Shown here in pieces: positions 8,903-18,600 of a stretch of DNA of 64,000 nucleotides. The notes below the pieces were generated by a model. That model saw only the letters and a program-made list of their open reading frames with translations, was not told the DNA's origin and did not search any database. This stretch comes from Peribacillus kribbensis DSM 17871 (GTDB lineage Bacteria > Bacillota > Bacilli > Bacillales > DSM-1321), in assembly GCF_000430765.1 (NCBI RefSeq), contig NZ_KE387237.1, positions 110,459 to 174,458 of the forward strand, given 5' to 3'. The position numbers and the translations under genes are program-made. The number at the start of each line of letters is the position of its first letter. The first letter of the stretch is position 1.

Positions 8903-10000
8903 TTATTTAATATATTGCAGGCTCTTAGGGAAGGAAGTAAGTACTTCACAGCCATTTTCAGTGACCAGGATATCATCTTCAATCCGGACCCCTGCAACGT
9001 CAGGGACATAAATGCCCGGCTCGATGGTGAATACCATACCTGGCTTTAGAACAAGAGAATTGGTCTCGGTCAAGGAAGGATATTCGTGGACGCTGATACC
9101 AAGCCCATGTCCAAGACGGTGTGGAAAATAGCTGCCGTATCCTTTATCGGAAATAATGTTTCTGGCAGTCAGGTCGAGCTCGGCGCATGTAGCTCCTGGT
9201 CTGCAGGCCTCAATGGCCGCTGTCTCAGCTTTAAGGACTGTTTCGTAAATTTCAATCTGCTTATCGCTGAGATCTCCAAAAGCAACCGTTCTTGTAATGT
9301 CTGAGCAATAGCCTTCGTAAACGACGCCAAGATCGAATAATACCAGGTCTCCGCGTTTGATCTTCGTTTTGCCCGGATTTCCGTGAGGAGAAGCTCCGTT
9401 GGTCCCTGTAAGGACCATTGTGGAAAACGCCATTTCATTTATTCCGGCTTTCTTTAGTTCATATTCGATCGATGCCAGAACGTCCAATTCTGTTTTTCCT
9501 TCTGCGATTTCGCTTACTCCAGTTTCAACTGCGAAGTCGGCCCATTTAACCGCTTCACGGATAATCTTTAGTTCTTTTTCATCTTTAATCATCCGCAGGC
9601 TTCTTAGTTTTTCCTCGGCAGAAACAAATATAGGACCTGCAAAGATGTGCTGAAGCATTTCATATCTTTCCACATTCAAGTGCTCTTTTTCAACAGCCGC
9701 TTTTTTTACGGATACACCCCGCTTTTTGACAGCTTCCTGGATCAGTTCCCATGGATTTTCAATGTCGGTATACCCAAGGATTTCATGATTCCAGCCAGAA
9801 CGTCTGGCATCTGCTTTTTCCATCTGCGGACATACGAGAAATGGCTCTCCTTCAGGGAAAACAGCTACGGCAAGAAGTCTTTCGTGGGGGTCGCTCCGGA
9901 AGCCGCTTAAATAAAAAATGTTGTCTGATGAAGTTAAGAAGCCGATGGAAGTATCTTGTTCCTTCAGCCATTGCTGGAAATCATATATTCGGTGATTCAT
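8903..10000 (-). CDS. Xaa-Pro dipeptidase/aminopeptidase (peptidase M24B)
   Basis: 365 residues with a creatinase-like N-terminal domain (1-130) and a pita-bread catalytic domain. All five metal ligands are visible: D223 and D234 (LFDLGVVYEGYCSD), H298 (HRLGHGLG), E327 (TIEPGIY) and E341 (VRIEDD). The family removes N-terminal residues before proline or splits Xaa-Pro dipeptides in the cytoplasm. AGGAGG lies 9 bases before the ATG. Several paralogues (PapA, PapB, YkvY) exist in Bacillus; which one this matches cannot be decided without alignment. Confidence 0.9.
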   Translation of the reverse strand: MNHRIYDFQQWLKEQDTSIGFLTSSDNIFYLSGFRSDPHERLLAVAVFPEGEPFLVCPQMEKADARRSGWNHEILGYTDIENPWELIQEAVKKRGVSVKKAAVEKEHLNVERYEMLQHIFAGPIFVSAEEKLRSLRMIKDEKELKIIREAVKWADFAVETGVSEIAEGKTELDVLASIEYELKKAGINEMAFSTMVLTGTNGASPHGNPGKTKIKRGDLVLFDLGVVYEGYCSDITRTVAFGDLSDKQIEIYETVLKAETAAIEACRPGATCAELDLTARNIISDKGYGSYFPHRLGHGLGISVHEYPSLTETNSLVLKPGMVFTIEPGIYVPDVAGVRIEDDILVTENGCEVLTSFPKSLQYIK

Positions 10001-10168
10001 CCATTATTCCTCCTATGTACAGTGAAGCCGGCTGACCGCTGCACTTTTCTGGTCTCATTACGAGAGTATCAGGAGAAAAGAGGAATGTAAACTGTTTGAA
10101 CATTTAAAAGAACCTGCAGGGTTAGTTGTTGGAACTAATTAAATTTTTATGTCAATATTAATGGGAAA

Positions 10169-10204
10169 GGCTCTTTCGCAGTCAAATGCTGCGATAGAAG
10201 AGCC
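10169..10204 (+). promoter_or_regulatory. Two-part hairpin upstream of ytkL
   Basis: GGCTCTT / AAGAGCC (7 bp) encloses CGCAG / CTGCG (5 bp) with a small asymmetric bulge. There is no T tract. It lies 44 bases before the ytkL start, so it could shape the 5' leader. Confidence 0.35.
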
Positions 10205-10247
10205 CTAATAGAACGCTCTACTAAGAGCAGGAAAAGGAGTGTTATTA

Positions 10248-10928
10248 ATGAAGGTTTCATTTCACGGCCATGCTATCGTAATAATTGAAACAAATGGGAA
10301 AACCATCTTATTTGATCCGTTTATAACAGGAAATGAACTGACGGATTTAAAAGTGGAAGACGTAAAGCCGGATGTGATCATTCTGACACATGGCCACGGG
10401 GACCATATAGGCGATACCGTCCAGCTTGCAAAAGAGAATGATTCTCTTGTCATTGCCAACGCGGAGCTAAGTACATATTTAAGCTGGCAGGGAGTCAAAA
10501 CCCATGGTATGTCCATAGGCGGAGCCTATGAGTTTGACTTTGGAAAAGTAAAACTGACCCAGGCTTTCCATGGCACAGGCTTATCTACTGAGAATAATGA
10601 AATGATTTATCTTGGAATGCCTGCCGGAGTTTTATTTACGGCTGAAGGAAAGACCGTCTATCATTCTGGAGACACAGGTCTGTTTGGCGATATGAAGCTT
10701 ATCGGAGAGCGCCATCCAATTGATTTGGCTTTCCTCCCGATTGGTGACAATTATACCATGGGGCCTGAGGACGCAGCGCTTGCTGCCAGCTTCCTGAAGG
10801 CAAAACTGGTTGTACCGATGCATTATGATACATTCCCAGTCATTAAGCAGGATCCGGAAAACTTCATCAAACTTCTTGAGGGTGTTGAAGGAAAGATTCT
10901 TAAGCCGGGAGAATCTGTTGAGCTTTAA
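10248..10928 (+). CDS. ytkL: UPF0173 metal-dependent hydrolase YtkL
   Basis: 226 residues, metallo-beta-lactamase fold. Metal-binding motif HGHGDHIGD is at about 49-57, with a second site HSGDTG and the terminal VPMHYDTFP histidine. Substrate unknown; the family is widely conserved in Firmicutes. ATG 10248 has AGGAG 8 bases upstream; a GTG three codons earlier overlaps that site and is unlikely. Confidence 0.93.
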   Translation: MKVSFHGHAIVIIETNGKTILFDPFITGNELTDLKVEDVKPDVIILTHGHGDHIGDTVQLAKENDSLVIANAELSTYLSWQGVKTHGMSIGGAYEFDFGKVKLTQAFHGTGLSTENNEMIYLGMPAGVLFTAEGKTVYHSGDTGLFGDMKLIGERHPIDLAFLPIGDNYTMGPEDAALAASFLKAKLVVPMHYDTFPVIKQDPENFIKLLEGVEGKILKPGESVEL

Positions 10929-10956
10929 TAGATAAAAAACGTTTACCGATATAAGA

Positions 10957-11023
10957 GGCTGCTTTATTCCTTGGAGCGACCGCTTGCTGCTGCAGGCTTC
11001 TCCAGAGTATGAAGCAGCCTTTT
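10957..11023 (+). terminator. Probable ytkL terminator
   Basis: GGCTGCTT / AAGCAGCC stem followed by TTTT, with an unusually long loop of about 47 bases. Confidence 0.45.
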
Positions 11024-11114
11024 CCCATTCTCTCTCCTCCCCCGGCAAGTTTTTACCCTGCGCGTCATATAATTACTGTAGACTTGCCATTTCAGGAAGA
11101 GAAGAGGGATAGGA

Positions 11115-11351
11115 ATGAAACAAAGATATTTGCTTTGTTTACTGCTTTGCGGGCTCATGCTGTATTACGCACTGCCGCGTCTTGTTTTTCACCCAAGTGA
11201 AATAGAAGGGGTTTTTAGTATGATGTGGCTTTTGCTTGCCTTTTTTGCGGCAGCCGGGAATCTTGCTGCACTTTTGTTTTTGCCGGATAAACAAAGAATG
11301 AAGGCGGAAAATCTCCGGAAAAAGCAGAAACCCCGCCGCTATTATCAATAG
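11115..11351 (+). CDS. Small membrane protein, function unknown
   Basis: 78 residues with two hydrophobic segments (about 4-22 and 36-56) and a strongly basic C-terminal tail (RKKQKPRRYYQ), predicted cytoplasmic. AGAGGGATAGGA precedes ATG. I do not recognise the family. Its 3' end encodes the left arm of its own terminator. Confidence 0.6.
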   Translation: MKQRYLLCLLLCGLMLYYALPRLVFHPSEIEGVFSMMWLLLAFFAAAGNLAALLFLPDKQRMKAENLRKKQKPRRYYQ

Positions 11352-11374
11352 TTCAATTGAAAGCGGGGGCTTTT
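11331..11374 (+). terminator. Terminator overlapping the small membrane gene
   Basis: CCCCGC (inside the last codons) pairs with GCGGGG, followed by GCTTTTC. Confidence 0.6.
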
Positions 11375-11421
11375 CATTCTATAATGGGGATAATTAACTA
11401 CCGGAAAAAGGGTGAAAAGGA

Positions 11422-12741
11422 TTGGCAACAAAACATGAGCAGATTCTTAAATATATCGATGATCTTCCGGTGGGAGATAAGATATCGGTAAGACAGGTTG
11501 CCAAAGCGCTTTCAGTCAGCGAAGGGACAGCCTACAGGGCCATAAAGGATGCTGAAAATAAGGGCTATGTCAGCACCATTGAGCGTGTGGGGACCATACG
11601 GATCGAACGCAAGAAAAAGGAAAATATAGAAAAGCTGACCTTCGCAGAGGTAGTCAATATTGTGGACGGACAAGTACTGGGGGGGAGGGGCGGACTCCAT
11701 AAAACTCTCCATAAATTTGTCATAGGTGCCATGAAGATTGAAGCCATGATGAAATACACGGGAGCCGGCGACCTGCTGATTGTCGGGAACAGGGGGAACG
11801 CACAGGAGCTTGCCTTAAAAGCGGGAGCCGCTGTCCTTATTACCGGGGGCTTTGATACAGAGGATCATGTTAAACGGCTGGCGGATGAACTCGAGCTGCC
11901 GATTATTCTGAGCAGCTATGACTCCTTTACGGTTGCTACATTGATCAACAGGGCGATTTATGACCAGCTGATCAAAAAGGAAATTCTTCTGGTGGAGGAT
12001 ATTTTGATCTCCCTGAGTGAAACCGCCTATTTGGACCTGGAGGATACGATAGAGAACTGGCATGAACTGAACCGTCAGACGAACCACAGCCGTTTCCCGG
12101 TAGTGGATTCCTCCCTTAAGGTTCAGGGGATGGTAACATCAAAGGATATTATCGGCCAGGATTTACATCTTGGAATCGAAAGGGTCATGACCAAAGCCCC
12201 CATGACCGTGGGCTGCAAAACCAGCGTTGCCTCTGCAGCCCATATGATGGTTTGGGAAGGGATCGAGCTGCTGCCGGTCGTAGATGAAAATCAGATCCTG
12301 CAGGGAATCATCTCCCGGCAGGATGTGCTGAAGGCGCTGCAGATGATCCAAAGACAGCCGCAGGTGGGAGAAACGATCGATGATGTCATCACAAGCCAGC
12401 TGGTGACCCCTGGCCTTCGTACGAAGGGAGAGGACATCTTCCGCTGTGAGATCACTCCCCAAATGACCAACTATCTAGGGACGATATCGTATGGCGTCTT
12501 TACAGCCCTTGTAACCGAAGCGGCTAACAGGACGATGCGTGCCTTTAAAAGGGGGGACCTGGTAGTTGAAAACATGACCATCTATTTTATTAAGCCGGTT
12601 CAAATGGACAGCATTATCGAGATCCACCCCAAAATTCTGGAAATTGGCAGAAAGTTTGGGAAGCTGGATGTGGAAGTCTTTAATGAAGGCAGATTAGTCG
12701 GCAAAGCCATGATGATGTGCCAGCTGTTCGACCGTACATAA
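11422..12741 (+). CDS. ytoI: CBS-domain HTH protein YtoI
   Basis: 439 residues, the family length. Domains in order: winged helix (1-60, VRQVAKALSVSEGTAYRAIKDAENKGYV), DRTGG domain (about 65-185), two CBS repeats (about 190-310, with VMTKAPMTV between) and a hotdog/thioesterase-like C-terminus (about 330-439). The combination suggests a regulator sensing an adenosyl or acyl ligand, but no target is known. TTG start with GGGTG 8 bases upstream. In B. subtilis the gene is adjacent to ytpI, as here. Confidence 0.92.
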   Translation: MATKHEQILKYIDDLPVGDKISVRQVAKALSVSEGTAYRAIKDAENKGYVSTIERVGTIRIERKKKENIEKLTFAEVVNIVDGQVLGGRGGLHKTLHKFVIGAMKIEAMMKYTGAGDLLIVGNRGNAQELALKAGAAVLITGGFDTEDHVKRLADELELPIILSSYDSFTVATLINRAIYDQLIKKEILLVEDILISLSETAYLDLEDTIENWHELNRQTNHSRFPVVDSSLKVQGMVTSKDIIGQDLHLGIERVMTKAPMTVGCKTSVASAAHMMVWEGIELLPVVDENQILQGIISRQDVLKALQMIQRQPQVGETIDDVITSQLVTPGLRTKGEDIFRCEITPQMTNYLGTISYGVFTALVTEAANRTMRAFKRGDLVVENMTIYFIKPVQMDSIIEIHPKILEIGRKFGKLDVEVFNEGRLVGKAMMMCQLFDRT

Positions 12742-12757
12742 GTTTTTGTGCACACTA

Positions 12758-12788
12758 AAAAAGGCCTCCAGTGCCAGGGGCCTTTTGC
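12758..12788 (+). terminator. ytoI terminator
   Basis: AAAGGCC / GGCCTTT stem and TTTT tail; A-rich left flank means it may also end the convergent ytpI transcript. Confidence 0.65.
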
Positions 12789-12809
12789 TCTTTGCATATA
12801 ATCTTCGAA

Positions 12810-13115
12810 TCAGTTTTTATAGGCTTCCTCGGCTTCTTTTATGGCAAAGGGAAGATAATGCTTATAAGATTTATAGCCAGCCCATAAATTAATGCCTCCA
12901 AGGAGGATGAATATGGCTGAAACCGTGTACGTAACGGTGCCTGAATACAGGAAAAGCTGATTAATCCCGAATAATACCACAAATAAACCAAGCGTCATGG
13001 AGGATTTTGAAGCAATCCATTTCTTTTCCGCGGCTTTTTGGGATCTGACATATTTAACTTTAAAATAAAGGTAAAAAGAAAAAGAGATTGAGATCAATAC
13101 TACCAATACAGGCAA
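12810..13115 (-). CDS. ytpI: YtpI-like membrane protein
   Basis: 101 residues with three hydrophobic segments (about 3-20, 43-60, 65-84) and a charged tail. Contains the YtpI-type segments YFKVKYVRSQKAAEKKW and LGGINLWAGYKSYKHYLP. Function unknown. TTG start with GGAGG 8 bases upstream. Convergent with ytoI, as expected for this synteny block. Confidence 0.85.
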   Translation of the reverse strand: MPVLVVLISISFSFYLYFKVKYVRSQKAAEKKWIASKSSMTLGLFVVLFGINQLFLYSGTVTYTVSAIFILLGGINLWAGYKSYKHYLPFAIKEAEEAYKN

Positions 13116-13194
13116 GGTGTACTCCTCCGATTTTCATAGTTTGTCTCATCCATTTTACCTGTAATTGCTTTTTTATTCTAGCTATTCTGAAATC

Positions 13195-13213
13195 TTTAGA
13201 TTATAAATCTAAA
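13195..13213. promoter_or_regulatory. Perfect palindrome between ytpI and nrnA
   Basis: TTTAGATT-ATA-AATCTAAA lies in the divergent promoter region of ytpI and nrnA. It may be an operator; it could also form a short AU-rich hairpin. Confidence 0.3.
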
Positions 13214-13243
13214 AAAGACTTTCCAAATTAAAGGAGAATGTAC

Positions 13244-14188
13244 ATGAAGGCTGAAATCCTCGAAACCATCAAATCCTATGACACTATTATCCTGCACAGG
13301 CATGTCCGGCCTGACCCGGATGCCTACGGGTCACAATGCGGCCTTGCAGAAATTCTGAGGGAATCCTTTCCTCAAAAGAACATTTATGCAGTCGGAAAGG
13401 AAGAAGAATCTCTTTCATTTTTAGCGAAGCTGGATTCCATCCCGGATGATGTTTATCAAGGTGCTTTGGTCATCATCTGTGACACAGCAAATGAGGAAAG
13501 AATCTGTGATACACGATACAAACTTGGAGACAAAATCATAAAAATTGATCATCATCCGAACGAAGATCCATATGGGGACCTCTTATGGGTGGATACGGAT
13601 GCGAGTTCCTGCAGCGAAATGATTTATGAGTTCTACCTTGCAGGGAGAGACAAGGGATTAAAGCTGTCTGATAAAGGGGCAAGATTGCTTTTTGGCGGAA
13701 TTGTCGGTGATACAGGCCGTTTTCTGTATCCAAGTACCTCTGATAAGACTTTCCTGTATGTCAGTGAACTGATCAACTATAATTTTTCCAGGACTGAGCT
13801 GTATAATTCCATGTATGATGCAGACGAAAATGTCGTAAGACTGCAGGGATACTGCCTGGAGCAATTTGAAGCACTGCCAGAAGGCGTGGGGAAATTAATC
13901 ATAACAAAAGAAATCCTGGACAAATTCAAAGTAAAAGTGTCAGATGCATCACAGCTTGTCAGCATTCTAGGGCAGGTTAAAGGCCTGAAGGCATGGGCAT
14001 TTTTTATAGAAGAAGAAGACAACATCCGTGTAAGGCTTCGTTCCAAAGGGCCTGTCATCAATGGAGTAGCAAGGAAATACAATGGCGGGGGACATCCTTT
14101 GGCGTCAGGTGCTTCAATCTATTCCTGGGACGAAGTCGATTCTGTCATAAGAGATCTGATCGAGGTCTCCGTAAATTATAAAGGATAA
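13244..14188 (+). CDS. nrnA: Bifunctional oligoribonuclease and PAP phosphatase NrnA
   Basis: 314 residues, DHH/DHHA1 phosphoesterase. Degrades short RNA oligomers and hydrolyses 3'-phosphoadenosine 5'-phosphate. Metal ligands appear in RPDPDAYGSQ (about 23-32), CDTAN (about 84-88) and the DHH motif KIDHHPNED (about 100-108); the DHHA1 motif GGGHPLASG is near 281-289. ATG 13244 has AAGGAG 7 bases upstream; an ATG at 13238 sits almost on top of that site. Confidence 0.95.
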   Translation: MKAEILETIKSYDTIILHRHVRPDPDAYGSQCGLAEILRESFPQKNIYAVGKEEESLSFLAKLDSIPDDVYQGALVIICDTANEERICDTRYKLGDKIIKIDHHPNEDPYGDLLWVDTDASSCSEMIYEFYLAGRDKGLKLSDKGARLLFGGIVGDTGRFLYPSTSDKTFLYVSELINYNFSRTELYNSMYDADENVVRLQGYCLEQFEALPEGVGKLIITKEILDKFKVKVSDASQLVSILGQVKGLKAWAFFIEEEDNIRVRLRSKGPVINGVARKYNGGGHPLASGASIYSWDEVDSVIRDLIEVSVNYKG

Positions 14189-14217
14189 CAGAGGCATCCG
14201 CTTGATCACAGATGCCC

Positions 14218-14266
14218 GGCTGCAGGCAGACTCAGGCAGGAACAGAGTTTGCCCGCAGTCTTTTGT
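14218..14266 (+). terminator. nrnA terminator
   Basis: Roughly 16-bp stem (GGCTGCAGGCAGACTC with GAGTTTGCCCGCAGTC, one mismatch and two G-T pairs) followed by TTTTGTTTTG. Confidence 0.85.
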
Positions 14267-14336
14267 TTTGTTAAGGAACTCTTCTGCCTCTGAGTTTTTT
14301 CACAGATAGAGCAAAGGAGTTTGGCTTAGGTCCAGT

Positions 14337-14592
14337 TATGATCCGAAATGTCGAAAAAAAGATCCGTTTTTACACTTTTATGATCCGGTTTCTTCAAGAA
14401 ATGGTCCGAAATGGAAAAATTTAGATCCAAACGGGTTTTGGGGCGCGGCTGGTGGTATGGGGAATGATCCGTCCACCTGCTTAATGATCGTGAAAAACCC
14501 AAAATGATCCGTCCGCCCGTTTAATGATCGCGAAAAAATCAAGAATGATCCGCGCGTCCGCAAACGATCGTAGAATCTATGAATGGATCTGA
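14337..14592. repeat. Phased ~21-bp array of TGATCCG-like motifs
   Basis: The G of the core (T)GATC, or a one-base variant, falls at 14340, 14361, 14382, 14403, 14424, 14466, 14486, 14506, 14526, 14547, 14566 and 14586. Spacing is 19-21 bp with one skipped slot (42 bp). Two units around 14463-14540 are longer direct repeats (about 40 bp). The array fills the space between the convergent nrnA and ytrI genes and shows no coding signal. I do not know its function. Confidence 0.8.
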
Positions 14593-14666
14593 GTGTTCAA
14601 AACAAAGCCAGGAAATCCGGGCCGCCGTTAAATAATCTAGAACCTCTAAAGATCCGCAAGTACCTA

Positions 14667-15173
14667 CTATCGTACCTGCTTCAATTTAACTTCAACCTGC
14701 AAATTGGTATAGTACAGGATTTCTGTGACCTCCAGCATATATTTCTTTTTATTGATTTCAAGAACTTTGTTTTCAATCGTTCTTTTCAAGAGGGACCTGG
14801 ATTCATAGACGGTTTCCAGATCCTTGGATAAGAGGGTGGATTTTAAATCATCCTCGATTTTTTCTGCTGCCTCGGCAACGCTGAGGCGGTCCAGCCTGTA
14901 AGGGAGAAAGTTGGTCAGAGTAACATGTATTTCCTGTACAGTCAGCCTTTCCTGATTTTTGTCATTCAAACGGTTGTAGTCCGCCTCCCAGAGCCGGTTT
15001 TCTTCCTCCAGGTCCTTTATGGACTCCAGCTGCTCATGGACCTTGTTAATGAGCTTTTCCTGCATAATGCTGTACATATAAAAAAATACAAGCCAGGAGA
15101 TGATGCCGCCGATTGCGGCACCCGCAAAGAAACGCTGCCAAAGAGGAGACTTGAAATAAGGCGGGATCCTCAT
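14667..15173 (-). CDS. ytrI: Sporulation membrane protein YtrI
   Basis: 168 residues: short cytoplasmic end, one transmembrane helix (about 16-36), then a long coiled-coil-prone region (about 38-80) and a mixed alpha/beta end. In B. subtilis ytrI is made with ytrH under sigma-E in the mother cell and is required for normal spore formation. The start overlaps the ytrH stop (ATGA), so translation is coupled. Confidence 0.85.
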   Translation of the reverse strand: MRIPPYFKSPLWQRFFAGAAIGGIISWLVFFYMYSIMQEKLINKVHEQLESIKDLEEENRLWEADYNRLNDKNQERLTVQEIHVTLTNFLPYRLDRLSVAEAAEKIEDDLKSTLLSKDLETVYESRSLLKRTIENKVLEINKKKYMLEVTEILYYTNLQVEVKLKQVR

Positions 15174-15505
15174 GAAGACATATTCTGCTGGGTCAGCCAG
15201 TTAATCAGTGAGGATCCTGTCTGCGCTCCAGCAAGTGCGGATAAAATGAGCAGGATCTGCTTCACAATGTCCTTCGTTTCTCCATGGAAAATTCCCCTCT
15301 CGAACGAATATACCGTATCAAAGGTCCCGCCGATCGCCGCGATGATGGCCCAGATCCTTAAGGAATCCGCTAATCTGTAAACAACGGTAAGGGGAGGCTG
15401 CTCTGTAAAAAATGCCCCCAGCCCCCCAATCAGGGCACCGCCCAGCAGAACGCCCAATGAAATAAAATAACTGTTAACAAACGCCGGAAAAAAAGCCTCT
15501 TTCAT
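15170..15505 (-). CDS. ytrH: Sporulation protein YtrH
   Basis: 111 residues, almost entirely hydrophobic, about three membrane helices (8-36, 48-65, 82-104). Contains GVLLGGALIGGLGAFFTEQPPLTV, typical of YtrH. First gene of the ytrHI pair. Two ATG codons are possible (15511 and 15505); AAAGG is 3 and 9 bases upstream respectively, so 15505 is preferred. Confidence 0.85.
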   Translation of the reverse strand: MKEAFFPAFVNSYFISLGVLLGGALIGGLGAFFTEQPPLTVVYRLADSLRIWAIIAAIGGTFDTVYSFERGIFHGETKDIVKQILLILSALAGAQTGSSLINWLTQQNMSS

Positions 15506-15543
15506 ACCCATCCGCCTTTAGAAAAGAAATTTTGGTTATTCCA

Positions 15544-15574
15544 TATATATGGACAATCTACGGGGGATATGTTT
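15544..15574 (-). promoter_or_regulatory. Candidate sigma-E promoter of ytrHI
   Basis: On the minus strand ACATAT is followed after 15-16 bases by CATATATA, close to the sigma-E pattern (-35 ATA core, -10 CATA core). It lies about 40 bases before the ytrH start, as expected for a mother-cell gene. Confidence 0.45.
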
Positions 15575-15680
15575 GGCAGGAGGAATTCTGCGGCAGGGGA
15601 TATGAGAACATATTTTCTTTTTTTCTGCAGAACCACTATAATGAAGACAAAGAAAAGCCTTGTTAAAGGTGGGGAAGAAA

Positions 15681-18600
15681 ATGGCCTTTATTCATCTTCA
15701 GGTTCAAAGTGCCTTCAGTCTTTTATCTGGAACAGCCAGCATTGAGAAGCTTGTATCCAATGCAAAGGAAAAAAATTACTGGGCTGTTTCCCTGACAGAC
15801 AGAAACACGATGTATGGAACCATAGATTTTTATAAAGAATGCATGAAACAGAAAATCAAACCTATTATCGGGATCACCGCAGATGTGGTACATGAAGGGG
15901 ACGAAGTCTATCCGCTCGTCCTTCTTGCGGAGGATAATCAGGGATATAAGAATCTGCTGAAAATCAGCTCTGCAATTAAAACTCAATCCAGGGAAGGACT
16001 TCCATTAAAGTGGCTGAAGGCATATTCATCAGGCCTCATTGCCATCGTTCCTTCCGGTGAGTCTTTATTACCCCTCTTTAGGGAGGATAAGGAAAAAGCC
16101 CGGCAGAATCTAAAGCAGCTCCAAGGGATCTTCAGTCAGGCACATCTGTTTGCAGGCATCCAGCGTACAGGGCAAGGCATGGAGGATGCTGAGCATGAAG
16201 GGATCCTCGCCCTGGCGGAGGAATTGGGTGTAGCATGCACGGCGGTAAATCCGGTGTATTACTTAGATAAAGAAGACTCGCTTGCTTACGAAGTTATGCT
16301 CGCCATAAAAAATGGTCAGAAGCTGAGTGACGAAAACCGTACAAAACTTCCTGCCAATGAATATTATTTAAAGAGCATCCAGGAGATGTCCGAGGCATTC
16401 GGTGATCTCCCGGAGCTCCTGGAGAACTCAGTGAAAATCGCTGAGCGGTGCAATGTACTTATTGAGTTCAACAGACGGCTCCTTCCGCGCTATCCGTCCG
16501 GAGACCAAACCTCACAGCAGGTGCTGGAGGCTCAATGTGAATCGGGACTCAAGGAACGGTACGGAAACCCTTCCGAGGAACATGTCAAGAGACTTGAATA
16601 TGAACTGCAGGTCATTAATAAAATGGGCTTCAGCGACTATTTCCTCATTGTGTGGGACTTCATGCGCTTTGCAAGAGAACAGAAAATCCTTACTGGTCCT
16701 GGAAGAGGCTCGGCGGCAGGAAGCATGGTCGCCTACGTCCTGCGGATCACAGATGTGGATCCGATTGAACATAATCTGCTCTTTGAGCGCTTCCTGAATC
16801 CCGAACGTGTGAGCATGCCGGATATTGATATCGACTTTCCGGATAACCGCAGGGATGAAGTGATTGCATATGTAGCCGAAAAATACGGCAGGCTTCATGT
16901 GGCACAGATTGCCACCTTCGGAACCATGGCAGCCAAGGCAGCCCTCAGGGATGTCGGCAGGGTATTCGGCCTGAATGCCAAGGAGCTTGAATCACTTTCA
17001 AGAATGGTGCCTTCAAAGCTTGGAATCAGCCTTGAAGCAGCGATGAAGGAATCGGCTGCACTTAAAAGCTTCGTGAATGAAAATGAGTTTAATCAGAAGC
17101 TCTTTCAAACAGCAAGGAAGCTGGAGGGGCTCCCGAGGCATACTTCTACACATGCAGCAGGTATCATCATCTCAGATCTTCCTCTCACTGAAATCATCCC
17201 TATTCAAGAAGGACAGGAGTTTGTATATCTGACACAGCTTCCAATGGAAAACCTGGAAGAACTGGGGCTGCTGAAGATGGACTTTCTGGGGCTCCGGAAT
17301 CTGACACTCATTGATAATACACTTAATATGATCCAAAAAGGCACCGGAGTGCATCTTGAGCTCAACTCCCTTCCTTTACATGATAAAAAAACCTTCGAGC
17401 TTTTGGGAAAAGGGGAAACGACAGGGGTATTCCAGCTGGAATCCGATGGAATGAGAAATGTCCTGACCCGGCTTAAGCCCACCCGTTTTGAGGATATTGT
17501 AGCTGTAAATGCCCTCTACAGGCCCGGTCCTATGGAAAATATTCCGCTGTTCATTGAGCGGAAGCATGGCCAGCAGAAGGTGGAATATCCCCATGAATCA
17601 CTAAAGCCAATCCTTGAGCCGACTTATGGGGTTATAGTTTACCAAGAGCAGATCATCCAGATTGCAGCCCGGTTTGCGGGGTTTTCCCTGGGAGAGGCCG
17701 ACCTCCTGCGAAGAGCAGTGTCAAAAAAGAAAAAGGAAGTCCTGGATGAAGAAAGGACTCACTTTGTGGAGGGCGCTCTCAAACAGGGATATGATGCCGG
17801 AACTGCCAATGAGATTTATAATTTAATTGTAAAGTTTGCGAATTATGGATTTAACCGCAGCCACGCGGTCGCCTACAGCTTTATTGCGTATGAGCTTGCT
17901 TATCTTAAAACCCACTATTACCAGTTTTTTATGGCCGCACTGCTGACTTCGGTGATAGGAAATGAGGATAAAATTGCCCAGTATGTCAGGGAGCTGAAGG
18001 CAGCCGGCTACCAAGTGCTTCCTCCTTCTATAAATAAAAGCCATTTCGGCTTCAAAGCCGAAAAGGAACATGTACGATACAGCCTTGCAGCCATCAAGGG
18101 AATTGGGGGCGCGGCGCTCAGGGAGATTTTCCAGGCCAGAAGACAAAAGCCGTTTGAAGACTTATTTGATTTTTGCCTGAGGGTCTCAACCAAGGCGGTA
18201 AACCGGAAAGCGCTGGAAGCGCTTGTCCACTCCGGCGCGTTTGATGAGTTCGGGGAAGACCGGGCAACTCTTCTTGCCAGCCTGGATGTAGCGCTGGAGC
18301 ATAATGAACTCGTCAATCCAGGAGATGAACAATTTGATCTGTTCGCAAACACAGAGTTCACCATAAAGCCAAAATATCTAAAAGTAGACCCCATCCGTAT
18401 CCAGGATAAGCTTCTATATGAAAAACAGGCGCTGGGCCTATATCTCTCAGATCATCCCATAGCCCCTTACCAGAAGCTGTTCCACTATTTTGGTGCAGTT
18501 TCGCTGGAACAGGCTTTGCAAAAGGAAATGAAAAATGCTTTTGTTCCTCTTTACATCATGGAGGCTAAAACCATCCGGACCAAAAAAGGGGAAACCATGG

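Noticed and set aside
14378-14563. Minus-strand 61-codon ORF over the phased array
   Set aside because: It is open because the ~21-bp period is a multiple of three; it has no ribosome site and repeats its own codons.
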